Source: Candidatus Moraniibacteriota bacterium (GTDB lineage: Bacteria > Patescibacteriota > Minisyncoccia > Moranbacterales > UBA1568). Taken from it: a stretch of 32,939 nt of DNA. Below are positions 1-5,212 of this stretch, in pieces; within the stretch, counting starts at the first letter, position 1, and every line of letters begins with the position of its first letter. Location of the stretch: the NCBI GenBank assembly GCA_013334575.1, contig JAAXXG010000010.1, positions 1 through 32,939 of the forward strand, written 5' to 3'. Both the position numbers and the translations under genes were made by a program. The notes beneath the pieces are model-generated. The model did no database searches and had not been told where the DNA came from. It worked only from the letters and a program-made list of their open reading frames with translations.

Positions 1-414
1 GACGATTGCCGAAAGAATGAGCGCTATTCCCAGTAATTTTCCGAAAGAACCCGATTCGGAGAAAAAGACTATCCCGAGCGATGTCGAAACGACGACGGAA
101 AACGAGGTGAAAATGGTCGATATGCTGATATTCTTCACCTTGAAACTCCGAAGATAGAACACCATCGCGAACGAGGCGATAAGTGTCGCGGAAAACGCCT
201 TCGGAAAAACCGAAGGAGTGAAGACCGAAAAAAGCTGATCGGCGATCCCGGACAGAAGAATGATCGGGAGCACGAATATCGATTGGAATAGGAACGTCAG
301 AACGGCGCTCGTCCGTTCGGTAAAGGCGTTCTTCACGTTCAACAGATGTTGCTGCGTCAGTTCGGCTGCCGCCAGCGCAAGAACCGACAAAAGACCGAGA
401 ACGAACCAGGTCAT
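1..414 (-). CDS. EamA/DMT-family membrane transporter, N-terminal part (cut by window start)
   Basis: The minus strand from 414 down to base 1 is open for 138 codons with no stop, so the C-terminal part lies outside the window. The protein starts MTWFVLGLLSVLALAAAEL and shows four or five hydrophobic helices separated by short polar loops, including AVLTFLFQSIFVLPIILL, a helix with AMVFYLRSFKVKNIS, and a helix with TSLGIVFFSES. The tryptophan/leucine-rich first helix, the 'F-Y-x-x-A/S-L-K' like FYLRSFKV segment and the 'S-x-x-T-S-L-G-I-x-x-F-x-E' like segment resemble the 10-helix drug/metabolite transporter (EamA) superfamily. The substrate cannot be told. The ATG at 414-412 was chosen because it opens the first helix; the frame continues upstream but only with non-ATG candidates. 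A -10 element lies about 40 nt upstream. It is divergent from the gene at 563. Confidence 0.7.
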   Translation of the reverse strand, partial: MTWFVLGLLSVLALAAAELTQQHLLNVKNAFTERTSAVLTFLFQSIFVLPIILLSGIADQLFSVFTPSVFPKAFSATLIASFAMVFYLRSFKVKNISISTIFTSFSVVVSTSLGIVFFSESGSFGKLLGIALILSAIV

Positions 415-454
415 ATATTTCGCAAGCGTGCGCAACCTTCTTGTCCGCGAATAC

Positions 455-463
455 AGTATACCA
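455..463 (-). promoter_or_regulatory. Extended -10 promoter for the EamA-type gene
   Basis: On the minus strand the sequence reads TGGTATACT, that is a TGN extension followed by a near-consensus -10 hexamer, about 40 nt before the ATG at 414. No good -35 is visible 16-18 nt upstream, which fits an extended -10 promoter. Confidence 0.5.
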
Positions 464-523
464 GGAAGAAATGCCTCTTGCCGCTTCAGCAGATCCCCCC
501 GCTTCGACGTCGGGCCGGATTCC

Positions 524-532
524 TGCTACAAT
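524..532 (+). promoter_or_regulatory. Extended -10 promoter for the coiled-coil gene at 563
   Basis: TGCTACAAT gives a TGN extension plus a 5/6 match to TATAAT, 30 nt before the ATG at 563. The -35 position carries only a weak match. It is back to back with the EamA promoter. Confidence 0.5.
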
Positions 533-562
533 GAGCCAATGTGTAACCCCTAGGACGAACCC

Positions 563-916
563 ATGAAGGACATGCAGGAGGTCTTCGACCAGATACAGGA
601 ACTCAAGCAGACCAAGAAGGAAATCGCCCGCGAGTACCGGGATATCCTCGCCCAGGACCAGGAATTTCAGGAGCTCAAGGAGGAGCTCGCGACCCTGCGC
701 GACAAGAAGAAGGTCCGCGAACAGAACGCGCAGATCGGCATGGGTCGCCGCTGGGAAGAGTACGAACGCGCCGTTTCCGAAATCGCCGAGCTCGACCAGA
801 TGCTCACCGATATCGCGATGACCAACCTCATGGACGGCAAAAGCCTCAACCTCAAGGACAAGCACGACACCGAATACGAGCCGTCGTACAAGATCGTCTT
901 CAAGAAGATCGACTAG
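563..916 (+). CDS. Small charged coiled-coil protein, function unknown
   Basis: This 117-residue cytoplasmic protein has no signal peptide or membrane segment. Residues 1-80 are dominated by E, K, Q, R and D with leucine or isoleucine spaced in heptads (for example QELKQTKKEIAREY and ELKEELATLRDKKK), which predicts one or two antiparallel coiled-coil helices. The C-terminal part (about 95-117) is lysine and tyrosine rich and ends FKKID. I do not recognise a family. The ATG at 563 is preceded by AGGA about 8 nt upstream, a plausible ribosome binding site; a second ATG three codons in is possible. It is a monocistronic unit, with an extended -10 promoter upstream and a strong hairpin terminator immediately after the stop. 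Coding bias is strong (C or G at third positions), which suggests a well-expressed gene. Confidence 0.8.
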   Translation: MKDMQEVFDQIQELKQTKKEIAREYRDILAQDQEFQELKEELATLRDKKKVREQNAQIGMGRRWEEYERAVSEIAELDQMLTDIAMTNLMDGKSLNLKDKHDTEYEPSYKIVFKKID

Positions 917-932
917 GACCTACCGCCCGTCG

Positions 933-960
933 ACCGGGCCCCGATCCGGGGTCCGGTTTT
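933..960 (+). terminator. Rho-independent terminator after the coiled-coil gene
   Basis: ACCGGGCCCCG (933-943) pairs with CGGGGTCCGGT (947-957) around a three-base ATC loop, an 11-bp stem with one G-T pair, followed by a short T run. It begins 16 nt after the stop codon. Confidence 0.85.
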
Positions 961-968
961 CCGTTCGG

Positions 969-997
969 TTGACAATCCGGCTTCCGGACGGCAGAAT
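969..997 (+). promoter_or_regulatory. Sigma-70-like promoter for the exported protein at 1040
   Basis: A perfect TTGACA -35 (969-974), a 17-nt spacer and CAGAAT (992-997) as -10. The predicted transcription start is near 1004, giving a leader of about 35 nt. Confidence 0.7.
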
Positions 998-1039
998 GAA
1001 GGTTCCCCCGCACATTTCCAACACCGTAATACAGAAACG

Positions 1040-1390
1040 ATGAAAAAACTTCTCGCGATTCTCATTCTCATTTCCGTGTCGAAACCGGCACACGCCGAAA
1101 GCGAAACATGGACCAGACAGGTCTCCGCGGTCTATACGCGCCCCGGCTACACGGTCATCGCCTATCCGGACGGCCGGGTCGAGGCCTTCGCGACCGATAC
1201 GCGATCAGGCCGGCACGTAATCGAGACATTCGAATACGACCCCGGACAAACGAACCCGCCAGATCCGAAACATCGTCTCGGCCCAGCCGTTACAATCACC
1301 TCGGATTCACCGGGACTCCTCCGGGAAATTCCCCTCGACGGACTCCCTGAGAACGTTCAGGACGTCCTCGGCGGAAACGCAAGGAAGTAA
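1040..1390 (+). CDS. Small exported protein, function unknown
   Basis: The 116-residue product starts with a clear signal peptide: MKK, a hydrophobic core LLAILILISVS, and an A-H-A motif before ES at residues 18-21, which fits signal peptidase I cleavage. There is no lipobox cysteine, so the mature protein of about 95 residues is probably secreted or periplasm-like. The mature part has a beta-rich YTVIAYPDGRVEAFATDT segment and a proline-rich middle (TNPPDPKHRLGP). No cysteines and no recognisable catalytic motif are seen. The gene stands alone between its own promoter and a hairpin terminator. The start is supported by the signal peptide; a Shine-Dalgarno sequence is weak. No family is recognised. 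Confidence 0.8.
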   Translation: MKKLLAILILISVSKPAHAESETWTRQVSAVYTRPGYTVIAYPDGRVEAFATDTRSGRHVIETFEYDPGQTNPPDPKHRLGPAVTITSDSPGLLREIPLDGLPENVQDVLGGNARK

Positions 1391-1412
1391 GCGAAACGAA
1401 CGTAACGAAAAT

Positions 1413-1445
1413 GGCACCGATCCCCCAAGCATCGGTGCCTTTCGC
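1413..1445. terminator. Bidirectional terminator between convergent genes
   Basis: GGCACCGAT (1413-1421) pairs perfectly with ATCGGTGCC (1431-1439) around a 9-nt loop. It is followed by TTTCGCTTTC on the plus strand and by ATTTTCGTT on the minus strand, so it can end both the exported-protein gene and tsaC. Confidence 0.8.
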
Positions 1446-1468
1446 TTTCTATGAGGGATGACTCGTCC

Positions 1469-2047
1469 TCAATCGACGTGAATGGCGCCCTGTCGCAAGA
1501 CCGTCCATCGACCGCCTTCGAGCCGGGCAATCGTCGAAGGTGCGTTCCGAAGCGTCCCGCCGTCGACCAGAAAATCGATATCTTCGCCGAAGTACGCCTC
1601 CGCCTCGTCGGCAGTCGTCGCGGGCGGCAGTCCGGAGGGATTGGCCGACGGCGCGATGATCGGCCCGGCCGAAACGAGAAAGTCGTGCAATGCCGGATCC
1701 TCCGGCACCCGGAACGCGATCGTTCCCGTTCCGCGGTGAAGGTGTTTCCACCGTGAATCGGAACACGGCAGGATGACACTGACGGCTCCCGGCCACGCCT
1801 CGGCAAGTCTGGACCGCGACATGTCATCGGGATCGATGCCGAAACGTCCGAGGTCGGTCGTGTCGGAGAGAAGCACGATGCAGGGCTTCCCCTCGTCGCG
1901 ACCGCGCACGCGATACACCCGCTCGACCGCATCCCGGTCGAGCGCCGAAGCGACGATCCCGTACAGCGTATCCGTCGGAACGACGCCGACTTCTCCTCTT
2001 CGGATGCGTTCGGCCGCCTCACGGAAGGATATCCGTTCCATAATCAT
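1469..2047 (-). CDS. tsaC: L-threonylcarbamoyladenylate synthase (TsaC/YrdC/Sua5 family)
   Basis: The 192-residue protein carries the YrdC fold signature. VVPTDTLYGIVASALD (about 22-37) is the hallmark N-terminal motif, YRVRGRDEGKPCIVLLS (about 44-60) is the basic ATP/threonine-binding loop, and APSANPSGLPPAT (about 131-143) is the conserved SxN motif. The enzyme condenses threonine, bicarbonate and ATP into threonylcarbamoyl-AMP, the first step of t6A formation at position 37 of ANN-decoding tRNAs. The length equals the single-domain TsaC/YrdC form, with no Sua5 C-terminal domain. The start ATG at 2047 overlaps the TGA of the upstream acylphosphatase gene by 4 nt, indicating translational coupling; MERIS two codons further in is an alternative. 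It is the last gene of the xth-acyP-tsaC operon. The KxR loop is slightly unusual (GRDEGKP), but the family assignment is firm. Confidence 0.93.
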   Translation of the reverse strand: MIMERISFREAAERIRRGEVGVVPTDTLYGIVASALDRDAVERVYRVRGRDEGKPCIVLLSDTTDLGRFGIDPDDMSRSRLAEAWPGAVSVILPCSDSRWKHLHRGTGTIAFRVPEDPALHDFLVSAGPIIAPSANPSGLPPATTADEAEAYFGEDIDFLVDGGTLRNAPSTIARLEGGRWTVLRQGAIHVD

Positions 2048-2328
2048 CCGACATGGAAATCATGACCGCCGACCGGAGAAATCGGCACCGAACCGATATG
2101 CGCCACCTCGGCACGGGACGGACCCGCTTCCGCCCATCGACGGAACGCCGACACGTCCTCCTCCCTGCCCTCGACCTCGATCGACACGCTCCCGTCGGAC
2201 TCGTTGCGCGCGAAACCGGACAACCCGAACCGATCCGCTTCCCGTTTCGCCGAAGCGCGGAAATTCACCCCCTGGACCCGCCCCTGGACCCGGATCCGCA
2301 TCCTGACGATATCCGAGCGATCGCTCAT
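2044..2328 (-). CDS. acyP: Acylphosphatase
   Basis: This is a 94-residue protein of the usual acylphosphatase length. It shows the family motif VQGRVQGVNFR (about 14-24), whose arginine R24 binds the phosphate, and GFARNESDGSVSIEVEG (about 38-54), whose asparagine N42 positions the catalytic water. The family hydrolyses carboxyl-phosphate bonds in acyl phosphates. The family consensus GVxFR is kept except that the x is asparagine. The start at 2328 gives MSDRSDIVRMRIRVQGRV and its ATG overlaps the TGA of xth by 4 nt; the internal ATG at codon 10 is less likely. The stop likewise overlaps the tsaC start by 4 nt, so three genes are chained by ATGA junctions. No functional link among the three is obvious. 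Confidence 0.93.
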   Translation of the reverse strand: MSDRSDIVRMRIRVQGRVQGVNFRASAKREADRFGLSGFARNESDGSVSIEVEGREEDVSAFRRWAEAGPSRAEVAHIGSVPISPVGGHDFHVG

Positions 2329-3113
2329 ACGGAAAGCGTCACGCCGACCGGACAATGATCGGACCCTTCGATATCGGGAAGGACGAACGCCTCCCTCACC
2401 GACGGAAGCAGCGCGCCGTTCGTGAAACAGTAATCGAGTCGCCATCCGACATTGCGCGTCCGGGCATACGTCTTCATATCCCACCAGGTATAGGCGACCT
2501 CGTCCGGATGAAGCGTCCGGAACGTATCATGGAACCCTGCGGGAGTAAGCTTATCCATCCAGTCCCGCTCGATGCGGAGAAACCCCGTATTTCCCTCGTT
2601 CTCCTTCGGCCGCGCGAGGTCGATCTCGTCGTGCGCGGTATTCACGTCCCCGACGAAGAGCACCCTCTTTCCGGATGCGGAGAGTCCTTTCACGTACTCC
2701 AGGAACTCGTCGTAGAACCGGAGTTTGTACCGGAGACGGTCTTCGCCCGCTCCGCCATTCGGGAAGTAGATATTGAGCAGCGTGAACTCGGGAAACTCCG
2801 CCTCGATGACGCGCCCTTCCCGCGACAGGAGCGAATCGTCACCGAAATGGGTCCGGATGACCCGAGGCTCGCGTTTCGTATAGATCGCCGTCCCGCTGTA
2901 CCCCTTCCGCTCCGTCGCGCAGTGGAAGTACCCGAAATACCCGTCCGGACCCTGGAGCTCGTCCGGGAGCTGATCGACGCTCTGAAGCTTGGTCTCCTGG
3001 ATGCAGACGACATCGTGTTTCCCTGCTCCGATCCACTCCGAAAATCCCTTCCGCCCGGCGGCGCGAAGCCCGTTGACATTCCAAGAGACGACGGAAATTC
3101 CGTGTTTTCCCAT
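2325..3113 (-). CDS. xth: Exodeoxyribonuclease III / AP endonuclease
   Basis: The 262-residue protein has every landmark of the ExoIII branch of the endonuclease/exonuclease/phosphatase fold. These are SWNVNGLRA (N12), CIQETKLQ (metal-binding E40), NIYFPNG (Y116), GDVNTAHDEIDL (D156, N158), GWRLDYCF (D227) and the C-terminal SDHCPVGV (D252-H253). ExoIII enzymes cut DNA 5' of abasic sites and have 3'-5' exonuclease and 3'-phosphatase activity in base excision repair. The start at 3113 (MGKHGISVVSWN) was preferred because homologues begin just before the SWN strand; the frame runs upstream to 3251, but that stretch crosses promoter-like sequence. It is the first gene of an ATGA-overlapped operon with acyP and tsaC. 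The family usually has GDFNTAH; a valine replaces the phenylalanine here, which should not affect metal binding. Confidence 0.95.
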   Translation of the reverse strand: MGKHGISVVSWNVNGLRAAGRKGFSEWIGAGKHDVVCIQETKLQSVDQLPDELQGPDGYFGYFHCATERKGYSGTAIYTKREPRVIRTHFGDDSLLSREGRVIEAEFPEFTLLNIYFPNGGAGEDRLRYKLRFYDEFLEYVKGLSASGKRVLFVGDVNTAHDEIDLARPKENEGNTGFLRIERDWMDKLTPAGFHDTFRTLHPDEVAYTWWDMKTYARTRNVGWRLDYCFTNGALLPSVREAFVLPDIEGSDHCPVGVTLSV

Positions 3114-3121
3114 ATACCGAC

Positions 3122-3150
3122 ATCCTAGCCCTTCCCTGAAAAAATGAAAA
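3122..3150 (-). promoter_or_regulatory. Possible promoter for xth operon, close to the ATG
   Basis: On the minus strand TTTTCA (3150-3145), a 17-nt spacer and TAGGAT (3127-3122) lie 8 nt before the ATG, the same geometry as the leaderless candidates in this window. The AGGA within TAGGAT could instead be a ribosome binding site, with transcription from a TATAAT at 3183-3178. Confidence 0.4.
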
Positions 3151-3156
3151 GAAGCC

Positions 3157-3185
3157 TTTACACATGGAGCGAATCGGATTATACT
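3157..3185 (+). promoter_or_regulatory. Promoter for the 58-residue gene at 3234
   Basis: TTTACA (3157-3162), a 17-nt spacer and TATACT (3180-3185). The predicted start is near 3192, leaving a leader of about 42 nt. It overlaps a minus-strand TATAAT (3183-3178), so the divergent promoters may interfere. Confidence 0.6.
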
Positions 3186-3233
3186 TGGAGCCTGTTCTTT
3201 CGAGGATTCCATTAACAAACAAACGAAACGCAT

Positions 3234-3410
3234 ATGCCGGACAAAAAACACCCGCTAAAAAGGGTACCGGAAGATGACCCCCGCGACAATCAGCCGACCG
3301 GCGGAGACGATCCGGGACATCCCGGATACCCTCCGTTGGAAACGGAACCATTCTACTGGAATGATACCTCTCCCACGCACACACGCGTAGGCGACTCACA
3401 CCCGGAATGA
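3234..3410 (+). CDS. Small acidic, proline-rich 58-residue protein, function unknown
   Basis: An ATG at 3234 opens 58 codons ending in TGA at 3408-3410. The product starts MPDKKHPLKRVPEDDPRD, contains a GGDDPGHPGYPP segment and ends VGDSHPE. It is rich in P, D, G and H, has no hydrophobic helix and is probably disordered. Support for it being a gene comes from context rather than homology. It has a -35/-10 promoter with a 17-nt spacer at 3157-3185 and a hairpin terminator 25 nt after the stop, and no other gene uses either on this strand. The Shine-Dalgarno sequence is poor. The alternative is a small RNA transcribed from about 3192 to 3468. Confidence 0.55.
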   Translation: MPDKKHPLKRVPEDDPRDNQPTGGDDPGHPGYPPLETEPFYWNDTSPTHTRVGDSHPE

Positions 3411-3434
3411 CCGTCGCAAACGGCGAACCCGACG

Positions 3435-3468
3435 AAAAAGGCCCCCTCTCGGAGGCCTTTTCTTTTTT
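3435..3468. terminator. Bidirectional terminator between convergent genes
   Basis: AAAAGGCC (3436-3443) pairs with GGCCTTTT (3454-3461), extended by C-G pairs around a TCTC loop. TTTTCTTTTTT follows on the plus strand and an A/T run lies on the other side for the minus strand. It serves the 58-residue gene and the ferritin-like gene. Confidence 0.85.
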
Positions 3469-3486
3469 CCACGCTACGATTCCGGA

Positions 3487-3909
3487 CTATCGACCAAGCG
3501 AGCTCATGATATCGCGACGATGCTCCTCCTCCTGCATGAGGATGTCCTCGAGCAGCCGGCGGACGCCATATTCGCCGAGCGACTCGGCCTGCGCGATGCG
3601 CTCCTTGTATCCGGCGATGGCGGCTTCCTCGCCGCGGAGATCCTGTTCGAGCATCTCGCGGGACTCGGCGGAAACATGCCGTTCGGACACGTCGACCGTC
3701 GGGACGCCGCCGAGATCGCAGATCATGTTCGAGAGCGAGACCGCGTGCATCATCTCCTCGTTCGAGTGGATAATGAGCTCCTTGCCGATCGCGTCATATT
3801 CCGGACCCGTCATCATCGCGGCGTGCTGGACATACTGTACCGCGGCGCCGAACTCGTCCGCGAGATCGCGGTTGAGATTCGCGATGAACTCCTCTTTCGT
3901 GATCGTCAT
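3487..3909 (-). CDS. Ferritin-like di-iron protein (bacterioferritin/Dps-like)
   Basis: The 140-residue protein is a four-helix ferritin-like bundle with a complete set of di-iron ligands at expected spacing. These are E19 in ADEFGAAVQY, E52 and H55 in SNEEMMHA (ExxH), E94 in RGEEAAIAGY, and E127 and H130 in MQEEEHRRDI (ExxH). It likely oxidises and handles ferrous iron or peroxide in the cytoplasm; there is no signal peptide. It is shorter than bacterioferritin (about 155) and lacks an obvious heme-binding methionine, so 'ferritin-like domain protein' is the safest name. It sits on its own between a terminator and an extended -10 promoter. It is near a second ferritin-like protein (DUF2202) at 4395, which suggests a small iron or oxidative-stress cluster. 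Confidence 0.88.
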   Translation of the reverse strand: MTITKEEFIANLNRDLADEFGAAVQYVQHAAMMTGPEYDAIGKELIIHSNEEMMHAVSLSNMICDLGGVPTVDVSERHVSAESREMLEQDLRGEEAAIAGYKERIAQAESLGEYGVRRLLEDILMQEEEHRRDIMSSLGR

Positions 3910-3936
3910 AAACGTTCGATTACGGTTTACGCGACC

Positions 3937-3965
3937 AGTATACCACTCCGATCCAGCATTGGGAA
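3937..3965 (-). promoter_or_regulatory. Promoter for the ferritin-like gene
   Basis: On the minus strand TTCCCA (-35, 4/6), a 17-nt spacer and TATACT (-10), the latter preceded by TGG as an extended -10. It lies 27 nt before the ATG at 3909. Confidence 0.6.
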
Positions 3966-3978
3966 CGCTCCGGAAAAC

Positions 3979-4010
3979 AAAAAAGCGGGAAGGCGCTGTA
4001 CCTCCCCGCT
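3979..4010 (-). terminator. Terminator after the 80-residue exported-protein gene
   Basis: On the minus strand AGCGGGGAGG pairs with CCTTCCCGCT (10 bp, one G-T pair) around a 7-nt loop and is followed by a run of six T. It starts 5 nt after the stop codon. Confidence 0.85.
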
Positions 4011-4014
4011 CACA

Positions 4015-4257
4015 TTACTTCATGGATACGTCCAACCGAATCTGTTTTACAGCGGTCGTATCAGCCGAGACTGCCGACCCGCCGCTTTGATTCGCGGCGA
4101 TCGCCTCCTTTATGAATTGGAGGAATTTCGGATCCACCGTTACCCTCACGGCAGATGCCCCACTGACCGTCTCGGCGGACACACAAGAAGGAGCGGGAGC
4201 CTGAAAACCTAGCAGGGTCGCAAAAAGCGCCCAAGCGAAACGGTCACCTTTTTTCAT
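4015..4257 (-). CDS. Small exported 80-residue protein, function unknown
   Basis: The product begins MKKGDRFAWALFATLLGF, a basic start plus hydrophobic core, and continues through APAPSCVSAETV. Cleavage after VSA (about residue 28) by signal peptidase I is likely, leaving a mature chain of about 52 residues. A cysteine lies at residue 25, just before the cleavage site, but the surroundings do not form a good lipobox. The mature part contains a short helix-like KFLQFIKEAIAANQ segment and a beta-like KQIRLDVSMK end. No family is recognised. It has the strongest promoter in the window (perfect -35 and -10, 17-nt spacing) and its own terminator, so high expression is expected. It lies between two ferritin-like genes. 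Confidence 0.75.
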   Translation of the reverse strand: MKKGDRFAWALFATLLGFQAPAPSCVSAETVSGASAVRVTVDPKFLQFIKEAIAANQSGGSAVSADTTAVKQIRLDVSMK

Positions 4258-4302
4258 CTTGGTATGAATTTTTTTAACAAGACTCCATATCTCTTGTTTT
4301 CT

Positions 4303-4331
4303 ATTATACTACATTATTAAAATATTGTCAA
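4303..4331 (-). promoter_or_regulatory. Perfect consensus sigma-70 promoter
   Basis: On the minus strand TTGACA (4331-4326), a 17-nt A/T-rich spacer and TATAAT (4308-4303) match the housekeeping consensus at all 12 positions. The surrounding bases (about 4262-4340) are strikingly AT-rich compared with the rest of the window. The predicted leader is about 40 nt with little Shine-Dalgarno signal. Confidence 0.9.
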
Positions 4332-4341
4332 TAATTTAGAG

Positions 4342-4364
4342 AAAAACCCCGCCAAAAGGCGAGG
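4342..4364 (-). terminator. Terminator after the DUF2202 gene
   Basis: On the minus strand CCTCGCC pairs with GGCGGGG (one T-G pair) around a TTTT loop and is followed by five T. It lies 30 nt after the DUF2202 stop and just upstream of the next gene's -35. Confidence 0.85.
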
Positions 4365-4394
4365 TTATCTCATCCGAAAAATGCCGAAGGATTA

Positions 4395-5144
4395 TTATTT
4401 ACACCGCTCGAACGCGGGCAAATGACGATCCTGCGAGGCGTTCATGAGGTTCGTGAAGACGCCGACGATATCGGGATAGCCGGATATCTTCAGCAGAAGC
4501 GAATCGCGATAGAGCGAGGCGTTTCCAACCTCGGCATCATACCCGGCCTGACAGGCGGACTGAAGCGTATCGGGCGCTGCAATCTTGCCGAGATACGGAT
4601 TCTCCGGCACGGCGACCCCGTATTTTTCGAGCACCGCCTTAAGCGAGGCGATATGCTGTTCCTCGGCTCCGGCGATCATCGAAAACGGACGCACCCGGCC
4701 GAGCTTCGCCATCACCGCCTCGTAGGTCGAGAACGCCTTGTACTCGTCGTCGATGGCAGAAAGCACCGCCGACTTTGCCTCATCGGAAAGCGAGCCTACG
4801 GGATACTCGAGTCCGTCCACCGAGAGACACTCGTCCGCGAGACAACTCTCCCGATTCGAGTCCATCCCCATTCCAGGACCGCCCTGCGCCCGCCCCGAAG
4901 ACGGATCCGTCGCGAGTCCGGATCCGCGACCCGATCCGTCGCCCCATCCCCGCGCTTCCCGCTTCGGATCGCCTTGATCGCGACCGAAACCATCGGGACG
5001 GTTTTCCCGCATCATTCCGCGACCGTCACCCCACCCGTATCCCGTTCCCGGGGCCCGACCGATCCAATACCCCGCTCCCATACCGACCGCCAGAATTCCG
5101 ACACCGGCGATAATCGCCTTCTGCGCCATGGAAAGCGCGCCCAT
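4395..5144 (-). CDS. Membrane-anchored DUF2202 ferritin-like protein
   Basis: The 249-residue protein has three parts. Residues 8-28 (AIIAGVGILAVGMGAGYWIG) form a single N-terminal membrane anchor. Residues about 30-95 are a low-complexity linker rich in G, R, D, M and S. Residues about 105-249 match the DUF2202 ferritin-like domain: IDDEYKAFSTYEAVMAKLG, VRPFSMIAGAEEQHI, KYGVAVPENPY, a helix with AEVGNASLYRD, and the diagnostic ending NASQDRHLPAFERC. Potential metal ligands are the glutamates in DDEYKAF and GAEEQH, the latter with its following histidine, the E in DAEVGN and the histidine in DRHLPAF. DUF2202 proteins are of unknown function; a role in metal or redox handling at the cell surface is inferred. 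The ATG at 5144 was chosen; MAQKAII six codons in is an alternative. It is transcribed alone and terminated at 4342-4364. Confidence 0.88.
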   Translation of the reverse strand: MGALSMAQKAIIAGVGILAVGMGAGYWIGRAPGTGYGWGDGRGMMRENRPDGFGRDQGDPKREARGWGDGSGRGSGLATDPSSGRAQGGPGMGMDSNRESCLADECLSVDGLEYPVGSLSDEAKSAVLSAIDDEYKAFSTYEAVMAKLGRVRPFSMIAGAEEQHIASLKAVLEKYGVAVPENPYLGKIAAPDTLQSACQAGYDAEVGNASLYRDSLLLKISGYPDIVGVFTNLMNASQDRHLPAFERCK

Positions 5145-5172
5145 ACACGTTCGGTTATCCGATTACACGACT

Positions 5173-5178
5173 ATTATA
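5173..5178 (-). promoter_or_regulatory. -10 element for the DUF2202 gene
   Basis: A perfect TATAAT on the minus strand, 28 nt before the ATG at 5144. No good -35 is visible at 16-18 nt. Confidence 0.5.
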
Positions 5179-5212
5179 CGCCGATACGACCGGTTTTCTT
5201 TCAGGGGTCCGG

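Noticed and set aside
3178-3183. TATAAT as the main xth promoter
   Set aside because: It is 64 nt from the ATG with no -35 and overlaps the better plus-strand promoter; kept only as an alternative.
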